A stretch of DNA of 32,187 bases, from the NCBI GenBank assembly GCA_002710015.1, contig PAOW01000027.1, positions 34,081-66,267 on the forward strand, written 5' to 3'. Of the stretch, positions 1 through 7,542 are shown piece after piece. Position numbers and translations under genes: made by a program. Position 1 is the first letter of the stretch. Each line of letters starts with the position of its first letter. The stretch is from Methanobacteriota archaeon (GTDB lineage: Archaea; Thermoplasmatota; Poseidoniia; Poseidoniales; Poseidoniaceae). Under the pieces are notes generated by a model. That model searched no databases. It worked only from the letters and a program-made list of their open reading frames with translations, and was not told the origin of the DNA.

Positions 1-1520
1 GTGGTATTTGGTCCCTCATACGAGAATCGTAAACCGTGTGGTCCGCCACCTTGAAAGAATTCTATCTTAAAATCATGAAGACCTTGTTCTAGATTTAATG
101 TTCCTGAAATCTCTCTCATACCATGTGAACCATAATTTTGGATTAGACTAACGCCATTAATCCAAAGCTCAGAACCATCATCTGAATCTAAGTAAAATGT
201 CCAATTTCCAGCATCCTGTATTTCGATTAATCCACTGAATCTAGCACCCCAGTTGTTCTTGAATCGATCATCTAAACCAGGGTATGCATTTCCAGATGAT
301 GAGTAAGCAAGGGTTGATTCAACCCTTGTGTGATCTGGAATTCTATCAATCAAATCAGGCATTGAAGCGGTGCTAAAACTGATTCCTTCATTATCAAAAT
401 ATTCGGCTAACATTCCTTGTTTGAGATATCCAGTTTCTTGCTCACAATGCGTTACTATTTCAGCTTCGAAAGCACCATTTCCTCCTTGTTTTACATCCGT
501 TTGGTATGACCAATTGAATACATCCTCTTGAGATACTGATGGTGAAGACCAATTCCAATATTTTGAACCACTTTCCCAAGAACTATCTCGAGTATCGAAA
601 CCTCCATTCAAGAGATAATTGTTATTCCAGTTACCATCATTGCTACCCCACGATGCATAACCCATAACATTTGACAGGTTTGTTACAAAGTATGTCTCTT
701 CATCGAAGTATACTGGTATATTCATTGTTTCGTTCAAAGTAGTATTGGCTGTATACATATCATCATTCCAGAATTTCGTTCCTGAACCATTCTGATTGGT
801 TGCAAGGTCGAGAACATGCATTCCTCTTGCACCATAGGAATTATTTGCTTTTTCAATCAATTCTAGTGCAGTATCGATTGTATAACCTGTTAACCTGGTA
901 ACTAAGAAAAATCCGTATTCATCCCTCGTAAATTCTCTCATCTCTTTACCTGCAAGTGGCCCGTAACCGTGAGTACCCCAGTAATCAGCACCTATATCGG
1001 AGTCATAAGTCCCACCTGCTAAAGATATTTCTTGGTCGAATGATGCTTTGTTATTTCCACCATTTATTCTCAACGGTATCCCTTTGGTTGTAACTAGATA
1101 ATTGATGTCACTACCGTTGTAATCTGAGAGGAATTCCTTGAATGGATCTAGGAAGTATGTATCGAACTGCTCTCTATTGATAGTTTCACCTGTGGGTGTT
1201 GATGTATTCTCAAATACGAATACTCTTTCTGAACTAATGTTTCTAGCACTCACAAAAGCATATCCGATTGTTTTGCTAGCATCGGATTGATTGTTAATCA
1301 ACACTGCAACATCACTGTAATCTATGTGATTGGTTCGATTAAACCCATCTGGAACTGCTATTGAATTAAATGGGGTTTCATTCCATACGTTGTTGCTTTC
1401 GTCTGATTGATTAAATTCATGAATTTTAGATAGTTCGAGATCAGTCTCATATGGCATTTTGCAAATACTACCCAATAGGAAAAGCAATACTAAAAATAAC
1501 GCCTTTCCTTTGTAGGACAT
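1..1520 (-). CDS. Secreted TIGR03790-like protein with C-terminal PA14 domain (partial, 3' end outside window)
   Basis: Read by translating the reverse strand from the ATG at 1518-1520; the frame stays open to base 1, so at least 506 residues are present and the C-terminus is missing. A hydrophobic export signal occupies about residues 5-19 and is followed by Cys20. The lipobox (GSIC) is not canonical, so lipidation is uncertain. The first two thirds resemble the TIGR03790 family, with a YLVTTKGIPLRI strand near residue 140, an FLVTRLTG block, and MGYASWGSNDG. Residues from about 365 to the window edge form a PA14-like domain: GMLAEYFDNEG, then NWTFYLDSDDGSELWING, then LRFSYEGPN. PA14 domains are beta-barrels often involved in carbohydrate binding. 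The protein is probably extracellular and surface-bound. The function of the TIGR03790 part is not known. It is divergent from the macro-domain gene. Confidence 0.8.
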   Translation of the reverse strand, partial: MSYKGKALFLVLLFLLGSICKMPYETDLELSKIHEFNQSDESNNVWNETPFNSIAVPDGFNRTNHIDYSDVAVLINNQSDASKTIGYAFVSARNISSERVFVFENTSTPTGETINREQFDTYFLDPFKEFLSDYNGSDINYLVTTKGIPLRINGGNNKASFDQEISLAGGTYDSDIGADYWGTHGYGPLAGKEMREFTRDEYGFFLVTRLTGYTIDTALELIEKANNSYGARGMHVLDLATNQNGSGTKFWNDDMYTANTTLNETMNIPVYFDEETYFVTNLSNVMGYASWGSNDGNWNNNYLLNGGFDTRDSSWESGSKYWNWSSPSVSQEDVFNWSYQTDVKQGGNGAFEAEIVTHCEQETGYLKQGMLAEYFDNEGISFSTASMPDLIDRIPDHTRVESTLAYSSSGNAYPGLDDRFKNNWGARFSGLIEIQDAGNWTFYLDSDDGSELWINGVSLIQNYGSHGMREISGTLNLEQGLHDFKIEFFQGGGPHGLRFSYEGPNT

Positions 1521-1638
1521 GGAAAGTCTAGGGGACTATTATTCAAAGTCACTTCGATGGTCTGACTGCGCCAAAAAGGACCTTTTTTTTGAAAAATCGT
1601 CAATGTGTATATGAAGGACGACCCCCCCTGCTCACACC
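1521..1638. promoter_or_regulatory. Divergent promoter region
   Basis: These 118 bases separate two divergent genes. A TATA-like GTATAT lies at 1607-1612, about 29 bases before the ATG at 1639, which suits a leaderless or nearly leaderless transcript. An AT-rich stretch near 1537-1548 is the candidate box for the leftward gene. The region also holds an A5GG/CCT5 inverted repeat (1573-1579 and 1581-1587, one-base centre) extended by a T run to 1590, and a C7 run near 1622. Box assignments are by eye. Confidence 0.45.
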
Positions 1639-2265
1639 ATGGTCGAGTTGTATATGGCGCGAACCTGTAAATGGGGTGTGGTTCGCGTTATCGGCGGAGA
1701 TTTGCATCTACAGGAGGCTGATGCTGTTGTAACTCCCGCCAATAACAGGTTATCAGGCAGAGAAGGTTTAGATGCCCAAATTCACAAGGCCGCCGGTGAA
1801 GAGCTACGCGAGTTTTGCAGAGACGTCAGCATAAAACAGAGAAAATTGAATCTCCCTCCCTGCCCTGTGACTACAAACGTTGTTTCCAAGCCATACAATC
1901 TGGAGAAACGATTCAAACACATTATTCATGTTGTTAGCCCTGACTGCCGTAGACCTAACCAGGATGAGGCTAGAAGACAGTTACTTCCCGAAGCATACCA
2001 CAACCTATTTTCCACGCTGAAAGATATGAAAGATGTCAGCGTTGTTATGGCCCCGCCTCTCTCAATGGGAGTCTTCGCTTATCCGCACAGAGAAGGTGCC
2101 CGTCTGACTCTCGAAACCCTGCTTGGTATAATGGACGGAGAAACCGATCCAAAAATTAAGGAATACAATATTGTTGTAAAAGAAAGAAACTTTATCGGTA
2201 ATATGAGGACAGTCTACAGGGAATCTGAAGACCAACTGCCCGGAATAGATACGACTATGGATTGA
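1639..2265 (+). CDS. Macro-domain protein (ADP-ribose-type ligand binding or hydrolysis)
   Basis: This 208-residue protein is essentially a single macro domain. GGDL at residues 19-22 and VVTPANNRLSG at 30-40 match the usual GD.....D.IVN.AN signature. GLDAQIHKAAGEEL at 43-56 fits the G.G(V/L)D..IH.AAG helix, and PPLSMGVFAYP at 139-149 fits the P..S.G.(Y/F).(Y/F)P phosphate loop. Macro domains bind ADP-ribose and relatives, and many remove ADP-ribose or hydrolyse ADP-ribose-1''-phosphate; which applies here cannot be read from sequence. The ATG at 1639 sits about 29 bases after a TATA-like box. An in-frame ATG at 1654 is an alternative. The gene ends 9 bases before the c-di-AMP synthase gene, so the two are almost certainly co-transcribed. 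Confidence 0.88.
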   Translation: MVELYMARTCKWGVVRVIGGDLHLQEADAVVTPANNRLSGREGLDAQIHKAAGEELREFCRDVSIKQRKLNLPPCPVTTNVVSKPYNLEKRFKHIIHVVSPDCRRPNQDEARRQLLPEAYHNLFSTLKDMKDVSVVMAPPLSMGVFAYPHREGARLTLETLLGIMDGETDPKIKEYNIVVKERNFIGNMRTVYRESEDQLPGIDTTMD

Positions 2266-2271
2266 GGTGAT
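2264..2271 (+). promoter_or_regulatory. Shine-Dalgarno site supporting a TTG start
   Basis: GAGGTGAT matches the archaeal anti-SD complement. It overlaps the stop codon of the macro-domain gene (TGA 2263-2265) and lies 3 bases before the TTG at 2275. It supports both the unusual start codon and translational coupling of the pair. Confidence 0.7.
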
Positions 2272-2274
2272 AGG

Positions 2275-3123
2275 TTGGTTGACCTGTCAAGATTAGTGGC
2301 TAACACTATTGCCACCGACCGTTCTGGATTTAGCTGTGCTGTGATAATATCAAATAATTCTCGAATAGTTCATCAGATTATAGAGGAATTACCTAATGGT
2401 ATTCGGTCAGTTGCATTAACATCATCTTCCAACGTTTTCAATAAACTAAAAGAATCCGATATCGAGTCTAAGTTACTTGAAGATTCGTTATCATCTCAGG
2501 GTCTGTCGGTTTTAGTAAATTTACATGATCTTGTATTACAGGGACTTGGTGAAGGTAACTTCAATTCTAGTGACAGGATATTAGCAATATTGGGAGAACC
2601 GCTTAGTGGTTTAATAATCATAGAGGCCAAATCTCTTACCTCCAACAGGTTAGCGATTTTATCAAATGAACACGAAATCGATATTGAAGTATTAGCAAGA
2701 GTAATGGAACTAGCACGTAATATCGGTGGAAGAGGTCGAGAAGGACATGCAGTGGGTGCACTTTTCGCAATCGGCTCGGTGCCTAAATTACGCAGGTATA
2801 CAACAGCGCTTGTGCTAAATCCATTCAAAGGCCATTCTGAAGCCAGAAGAAATGTAATTGAGTCAAATAATCATGAAACTCTTTCAGAATTTGCATGGCT
2901 AGATGGCGCTATTTTGTTCAATAACAAAGGAGTAGCTAGTGATGCAGGACGATACGTACAAGTTCCTGCTGGTATAAATCCTAAACCAGGAGAGGGAGGT
3001 CGTCATTTGGCTGCAAGAGCGATTAGTCAGTTAGCAGAATCTATTGCTATTTGTGTATCCTCAAGTGGCACCATCACCATTTACTCAAAAGGGAAAGAAA
3101 AATACAGAGTCAGGCTTTCTTGA
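2275..3123 (+). CDS. dacZ: Diadenylate cyclase, DacZ type (c-di-AMP synthase)
   Basis: The 282-residue protein makes cyclic di-AMP from two ATP. The C-terminal DisA_N/DAC domain (about 150-275) shows REGHAVGALFAIG at 155-167, NPFKGH at 182-187, the catalytic DGA at 210-212, and GGRHLAA at 241-247. The last corresponds to the RHR motif, with Leu at the third position. VSSSG at 261-265 replaces the common VSE..G. The N-terminal 140 residues form a separate alpha/beta domain, as in archaeal DacZ proteins. The start is TTG, supported by a strong Shine-Dalgarno site 3 bases upstream. It is the second gene of an operon with a macro-domain protein, and its 3' end overlaps the convergent gene by 14 bases. 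In haloarchaea the family is linked to osmotic homeostasis; that role here is inferred. Confidence 0.88.
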   Translation: MVDLSRLVANTIATDRSGFSCAVIISNNSRIVHQIIEELPNGIRSVALTSSSNVFNKLKESDIESKLLEDSLSSQGLSVLVNLHDLVLQGLGEGNFNSSDRILAILGEPLSGLIIIEAKSLTSNRLAILSNEHEIDIEVLARVMELARNIGGRGREGHAVGALFAIGSVPKLRRYTTALVLNPFKGHSEARRNVIESNNHETLSEFAWLDGAILFNNKGVASDAGRYVQVPAGINPKPGEGGRHLAARAISQLAESIAICVSSSGTITIYSKGKEKYRVRLS

Positions 3124-3826
3124 TAGCCTCATCCATGGTAATTTCTCCACAAGCTACCATTCTTGCTAATTCTGTCGAAATAGTTATTCCTCCAGAACTC
3201 TGTATACGTGATTGTCTTTGAATTTCTTTCAAATCACCAGTTGTAGGTTTTAATTTCCTAATTTCGTTAACCCTTTCTCCACCCATAAGTGCGATTCTCG
3301 TAGCAGCATGAATGTGAGCCTTGGACCTAGATCCTGTACTAGTTTTGTACTCATTTACTTGATAGGTTTCAATGCCTCTCAAGATTAGTTGATTGATTAT
3401 CCGGTCTCTTATGATAGGTGCGCCATCACCTACATTTACAAACATCCTAGAATGTTGCACAGCGGTAGAAATACCTGCAATATGGTCGGCGACTCCCTCA
3501 AAATTTTCCAATTGTGCGCTACCAATCACAACCCCATCTGCTAACCATGCTATTCCCGGTCTTGGTCCCGGGTCTATACCGAAATTCAACCTCACAGCGG
3601 AATTCAGCCCTTTGGCAGCATGAATTGCCCTTTCTACTGCAATTTCTACCTCATCCTCTATTGCTGGAATGTCACCATCAGCAGCCTCCTCTGGTGATGT
3701 GATAAGGATTTCATCCCAGGAATCGGTATTAGAGAGCATCACAAAGCCACATTTCCTCTTCTTTAGTTCCTTTAAAATCTGGAAGGAGAGCCTGAAATTT
3801 TCAGTCCTAACACCAATCCTTCGCAC
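3110..3826 (-). CDS. RNase H-fold protein, RuvC/YqgF-like, archaeal, function unknown
   Basis: This 238-residue protein starts at a GTG (3824-3826) with no clear Shine-Dalgarno site. GIDPGPRPGIA at 83-93 is the first strand and turn of an RNase H-like fold, with Asp85 in the usual metal position. VNVGDGAP at 130-137 and VNEYKTST at 157-164 follow. HAATRIALM at 173-181 resembles the helix that carries the last acidic residue in YqgF proteins, although no Asp is obvious there. The first 75 residues are a separate domain that I cannot name. A nuclease or Holliday-junction role would be inference. The gene diverges from an Hjc-like nuclease across 82 bases and overlaps dacZ tail-to-tail by 14 bases. 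Confidence 0.7.
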   Translation of the reverse strand: MRRIGVRTENFRLSFQILKELKKRKCGFVMLSNTDSWDEILITSPEEAADGDIPAIEDEVEIAVERAIHAAKGLNSAVRLNFGIDPGPRPGIAWLADGVVIGSAQLENFEGVADHIAGISTAVQHSRMFVNVGDGAPIIRDRIINQLILRGIETYQVNEYKTSTGSRSKAHIHAATRIALMGGERVNEIRKLKPTTGDLKEIQRQSRIQSSGGITISTELARMVACGEITMDEAIKKA

Positions 3827-3908
3827 ATACTGGCTAGGAGTCTATTACGCTTCAATGTGACGCGTAAATAGCGATATTATCAAAAGCGTTTGACAAGGAT
3901 ATATTTCC
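3827..3908. promoter_or_regulatory. Divergent promoter region with inverted repeat
   Basis: This is the 82-base gap between the RuvC/YqgF-like and Hjc-like genes. It holds an imperfect inverted repeat: TATTACGC at 3843-3850 faces GCGTAAATA at 3862-3870 across 11 bases, differing by one extra A. GATATTAT at 3873-3880 is a plausible TATA box about 32 bases before the GTG at 3909. The repeat sits where a regulator could affect both promoters; that role is a guess. Confidence 0.4.
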
Positions 3909-4532
3909 GTGGCAAGTCAATACGAAAGAGAACTCAGATCGGTTTTAGCGGGAGTTCCTAAGGGTGTTGAAGCCGTTACGAGATCTTGTGATGCTATCGC
4001 TAAAGCTAGTGCAATGAAAGTCATAGATCGGCCATTTTTGGTAGTAAGAGCTGCTGGATCAGGAATGGAAGGTAGCGGAGATTTGCTCGCTTTGAGAGGT
4101 GACTTGTGTTTTCCCATAGAGGTAAAATCATCTAAGAAGTCCAAGTTGTATCTTTCTGGTAGAACATGGGATCAATATCTGGCCATGGTCTATGAGGGGG
4201 AGCGATGTGATCTGATGCCCCTTTACGCATATCGTTTGAAAGGGGTTAGAGGTGATTCGTGGAGGATATTCCGGGTCGAGGTAGGAAAATTAAGTGGAAG
4301 GCTGGGACTGTTGACAAGAAGAATACCAGCGTTACCCAAAAGCAGGAACGGCAAACCTTTCTTAGATTGGGATAAGGGTATGCCGTTACACAAGTTCATT
4401 GCACTAACTTGTAGAAATGAATCTGATAGTTCGATAAGAAGTTTGGAAAATAGAAGCAAAAGCCTTGCCTCAAAAACACAAAATGATAATCAAAATTCTG
4501 TTACCAAAATCATAGATATGGAGCTCCGATAA
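3909..4532 (+). CDS. Hjc-like Holliday junction resolvase / PD-(D/E)XK nuclease
   Basis: The 207-residue protein starts at GTG. YERELR at residues 5-10 supplies the N-terminal Glu of the archaeal Hjc active site. VVRAAGSG at 45-52, the acidic residue in GSGDLL (Asp58), and IEVKSSKKSKLYLS at 70-83 give the PD-(D/E)XK core, with Glu71 and Lys73 as likely catalytic residues. Hjc cuts four-way DNA junctions during recombination and fork repair. Archaeal Hjc is usually about 120-140 residues. This one has an internal spacer at about 15-43 and a polar C-terminal tail of about 60 residues after the core, so another nuclease of the same fold is possible. The tail overlaps the convergent M50 gene by 23 bases. 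Confidence 0.78.
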   Translation: MASQYERELRSVLAGVPKGVEAVTRSCDAIAKASAMKVIDRPFLVVRAAGSGMEGSGDLLALRGDLCFPIEVKSSKKSKLYLSGRTWDQYLAMVYEGERCDLMPLYAYRLKGVRGDSWRIFRVEVGKLSGRLGLLTRRIPALPKSRNGKPFLDWDKGMPLHKFIALTCRNESDSSIRSLENRSKSLASKTQNDNQNSVTKIIDMELR

Positions 4533-5997
4533 GGAATATCATGAATATTAGTAAAAGCAAAGATGAGACACTTGATGCTTTTCTTGTGACGTGTTCAACC
4601 CATAATGGATGCAGGTTGTATAGTCCGGTTTTTTTACCCACATTTCTGATACCACTCATAGTTCCGTGAACAATATCCTTGAACAAATGTCCTCCGTCGA
4701 ACGGAATCATTGGGAACAGATTTGTGAATCCAAGCAATATGTTAACCCAAATTAGCCAAAACAGTAGATTTACTAGGAAAAGAAGCCCACTTAGGCCGAT
4801 AGTTGACGCTAGCCATCCGTCCCCTGAGGCAAGCATTTCCTCTTGTGCAGGATGTATTGCAATACCTTTGTATTCGAACGGAGTTACTAAGATCTGCAGT
4901 GTATTTATTGGAACAGTGATGACGTAACCAAGAGCACTAGTTTCAAAATCAGGGTGCGCCCAACCAGCTAGTCTATCAACGCCAGCAGTTCCTCCTGCTA
5001 GGTTTTCAACACCAAGGAAGGCATCACCTTTCTCGATATCCATACTATCTACAAGTTCTTCACTATATCCTAAATCAAGATAATGTTCATACTTGTCTGT
5101 TAGGTTGACATTCAGAGTTTCTCTTTGTCCGCTAGAATATCGCACAACTTCCATGGTGACAGTTTGGTTAGATGACAATCCTTCCATGACATTTGTGAAA
5201 TCTTCGGTGTCTTCAATACTGGATCCATTGATTGATGTGATAACATCCCATGCTTCTAAACCTGCTTCGTCAGCACCAGATTCTGCAATTATCTGACTTG
5301 AGTGGACCCCGGGATTTGCGGGGTCAAACTGCCCTGCAACTTGTCCAAGAATTATCATTAGGATGAATGCTGCGAAAATATTTGTTGCAGGCCCTGCAGC
5401 AAACATTCTCTGTCTTTCTCTTCTAGGTGAATTTGCAATCTCTGTATATTCAGGCTCTGCAAAAGCGCCTAAGGGGAGTGGTCCTGCCATTAGTAGGCCA
5501 AAATTTCTCACCCGCATCCCATGTGCTCTAGCTTGTATGCCGTGACCGTATTCGTGTATTACAAGACAAAATACAAACGCGATAATTCCCCAACCCAATG
5601 GAATGATGGGACTGAGACCGGGGATTGCAACAAGCTCTGATACAGGACGTGCTTCTGCTTGATTTCCCATCAATATAGCTGAAACTATTGCTAAAATTAT
5701 TCCAACAGCGACAATTAGCATAGCGCCCCAGCAAACCCATAGAGACACTTCACCGTAAATCCTCCAAAATTTCCTTGGTTTGGATACTTTCTCAAGGGCA
5801 GATTTACCTTTTTTCGTTCTGACCATTAGAACCATTCCGAAGAAAATCCTAGATGCATTCCATTCATCCAACTTTCCGCTTTTTTCCCAATATCTTAGTA
5901 ACAGGTACCATGTAATTATGAAAAGCAGTACTTCGGTCCAGCCTATCTCAACTGAAAGGAAACCGCTTCCCATGTATCGTCTAACAGCCAACCCCAT
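4510..5997 (-). CDS. Site-2-type intramembrane metalloprotease (M50) with PDZ domain
   Basis: The frame is open to 6303, but I place the start at the ATG 5995-5997 (495 residues). GAGGTT lies 3 bases before it, and the upstream extension has no protein-like character and overlaps the divergent orphan gene. The zinc site is HEYGH at residues 148-152 inside a membrane helix. The third-ligand region is NLFPMIPFDGGHL at 426-438, with Asp434. A PDZ domain lies at about 230-300 (ADEAGLEAWDVITSINGSS). About seven to eight hydrophobic segments are visible. Relatives (RseP, S2P) cut membrane-anchored regulators or leftover signal peptides within the bilayer. No anti-sigma-like substrate is encoded nearby, so the target is unknown. 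Confidence 0.87.
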   Translation of the reverse strand: MGLAVRRYMGSGFLSVEIGWTEVLLFIITWYLLLRYWEKSGKLDEWNASRIFFGMVLMVRTKKGKSALEKVSKPRKFWRIYGEVSLWVCWGAMLIVAVGIILAIVSAILMGNQAEARPVSELVAIPGLSPIIPLGWGIIAFVFCLVIHEYGHGIQARAHGMRVRNFGLLMAGPLPLGAFAEPEYTEIANSPRRERQRMFAAGPATNIFAAFILMIILGQVAGQFDPANPGVHSSQIIAESGADEAGLEAWDVITSINGSSIEDTEDFTNVMEGLSSNQTVTMEVVRYSSGQRETLNVNLTDKYEHYLDLGYSEELVDSMDIEKGDAFLGVENLAGGTAGVDRLAGWAHPDFETSALGYVITVPINTLQILVTPFEYKGIAIHPAQEEMLASGDGWLASTIGLSGLLFLVNLLFWLIWVNILLGFTNLFPMIPFDGGHLFKDIVHGTMSGIRNVGKKTGLYNLHPLWVEHVTRKASSVSSLLLLIFMIFLIGAPYL

Positions 5998-6046
5998 TTC
6001 AACCTCATGTCGTTTAGTTCTTGTATGACTACCTGCTGGAAAGGGC

Positions 6047-6592
6047 ATGGACGATGTAAGTCCCGAGGTGCTTGAATGGATTCTAGAAGCCTTTGGAGAA
6101 GATCCTGAGGCATTATCAGTGTGGTCTGTTGACGAAGATATGGTACAGATATTGTTCCGTTTGTCTGACAAGGTCGTAATATCAGATCTCTCGTGGCAAG
6201 ATGAGAAAATTTTGGAAGAGGCTTCCCTTGTTGTAAGGCTCTCAAATTGGAAGCCAAACTCAATCCTCACCAGACGTATGCCTGATGGCTTTGTTCGATT
6301 CACTCATCGCTCTAAGAAAATAATCCTAGCGCCCGAGGTAAGGTCAGATCAGTGGGCAGCAGGCCTACTGGAGGGGTGGTTGAGTGACATGCATGGTGCC
6401 AACTCGGTCCCAAAAAGTAGAGCACAGAGGATTTCTGGTATCAAAAGGCAGCGTGATACTGTTACAAAATTAATCGAACAAGCAAATCTTACAACAATTC
6501 GTAATGAAATAGATTTTATCGACCACAGGTTAGCCACCGCAAATCGAAGGCTCACTGGTGAAAGACCGAATTATTCTTCCTCAGAGGAATAA
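6047..6592 (+). CDS. Uncharacterised acidic/helical soluble protein
   Basis: I do not recognise this 181-residue protein. It has no signal peptide and no membrane segment. The N-terminal 60 residues are acidic (DVSPEVLEWILEAFGEDPE). A middle part looks alpha/beta. The C-terminal third is basic and probably helical (RAQRISGIKRQRDTVTKLIE), possibly a coiled coil. It starts 49 bases from the divergent M50 protease and overlaps the signal peptidase gene tail-to-tail by 22 bases. Its reality is supported by a coherent, non-repetitive composition and by the competing antisense frame being implausible. The function cannot be called. Confidence 0.7.
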   Translation: MDDVSPEVLEWILEAFGEDPEALSVWSVDEDMVQILFRLSDKVVISDLSWQDEKILEEASLVVRLSNWKPNSILTRRMPDGFVRFTHRSKKIILAPEVRSDQWAAGLLEGWLSDMHGANSVPKSRAQRISGIKRQRDTVTKLIEQANLTTIRNEIDFIDHRLATANRRLTGERPNYSSSEE

Positions 6593-7539
6593 ATCTTCCC
6601 GGCAATTTCCTCTTTCTTGGCTTCTATAATTTCTGGAGAGTTTTTCAGGATTCGAGTGAATATCGGATCTAAAAGCATTGGTGTAGAAATTATTCCTACG
6701 ATTACCATAATCAGGTAACCAAAAGAGGAGGCAGGCACCTGAGATACTCCCGGAGAGTTACCTCCGCTTACAAAGAGTTTGACAGTTCCTAGCCATGGTA
6801 ATTCAGCACCAGATATTCCAATAACCCATTTTTCTTCCACAGGACGAATTATACCGCTATGTATGGATGAGAGGCCCTGTGCAAATTCAAAAACGCTCTG
6901 ATCGTCATTACAATCATTGTTGTCTCCCAAGGTAATGTATCCCGGATTTGATGGTGTATAGTTCTCAACAGTGAACCATATCTTACCATGCTGTGCAGCT
7001 ATTCCACCACATCTATACTTTCCAGCCCTTTCTCCATCAAATGTTATGTTTATTTTTTCAACACCAACTTGGTCAGTTCCCGGAACTGTCCAGGTCAAGA
7101 TACAAATATCCATCCAGAATGTTCCTTCTATACACCTGCTGTCGACTGCGTCTACACTAGATCCTATGTTAACTTTGAACAAGGCTCTATGAATTATGGG
7201 AGTACTTTCTTTTTCCCCATTTTTCTCAAATATGATTACATCTCCTTCCATTCCAAGAGATTCATATCCATAACTTGCAGAATTTTTGTCTGTTGCTTCT
7301 GCGAAAGTAACTATCGTTTTGTCGGGTGAGTGAACTAAAACGAGATCTCCTGCGTCAATAGTACCAACCTCGCCGTTGGGGTCATGCTGCATAGAATTTG
7401 ATTCAACAACTACAAGAGGTGGCATCGACCCTGTGTGAACCCAAAGCGCAACCACCAAGATGCTAATCATACCTATTGCGAGAACAATTTCGCGAATGAG
7501 CGTGCGAAAGCCGTCTTGTCCTCCCATTTTGATTGCCAA
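6571..7539 (-). CDS. Signal peptidase I, archaeal/ER type (S26B)
   Basis: The 322-residue protein removes signal peptides from exported proteins at the outer face of the membrane. An N-terminal membrane helix spans about 14-34. VVVESNSMQH at 43-52 holds the catalytic Ser49-Met50 pair. IIHRAL at 115-120 gives His117, which replaces the bacterial Lys in archaeal and ER enzymes. YITLGDNND at 201-209 is the conserved Asp box. A second membrane helix lies at about 273-290. The region between is longer than in most archaeal homologues and contains Cys residues (136, 146, 177, 210). The start is TTG at 7539; the ATG at 7527 is equally plausible. The gene begins 3 bases after the small membrane protein gene and is surely co-transcribed with it. 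Confidence 0.87.
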   Translation of the reverse strand: MAIKMGGQDGFRTLIREIVLAIGMISILVVALWVHTGSMPPLVVVESNSMQHDPNGEVGTIDAGDLVLVHSPDKTIVTFAEATDKNSASYGYESLGMEGDVIIFEKNGEKESTPIIHRALFKVNIGSSVDAVDSRCIEGTFWMDICILTWTVPGTDQVGVEKINITFDGERAGKYRCGGIAAQHGKIWFTVENYTPSNPGYITLGDNNDCNDDQSVFEFAQGLSSIHSGIIRPVEEKWVIGISGAELPWLGTVKLFVSGGNSPGVSQVPASSFGYLIMVIVGIISTPMLLDPIFTRILKNSPEIIEAKKEEIAGKIYSSEEE

Positions 7540-7542
7540 GCA

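Noticed and set aside
1573-1590. Intrinsic terminator
   Set aside because: Both neighbouring genes point away from it, the loop is one base, and no transcript would end there.
2496-2828. 110-residue reverse-strand open frame inside dacZ
   Set aside because: It lies wholly within a well-supported gene and shows no recognisable motif.
4679-4927. Open frame on the + strand opposite the M50 protease
   Set aside because: Shadow of the real gene; no family-like features and no Shine-Dalgarno site.
5998-6303. 102-residue N-terminal extension of the M50 protease
   Set aside because: Its composition (Ser/Thr/Arg rich, no family match) looks like an antisense reading of the orphan gene at 6047-6592, and a good Shine-Dalgarno site marks the ATG at 5997.
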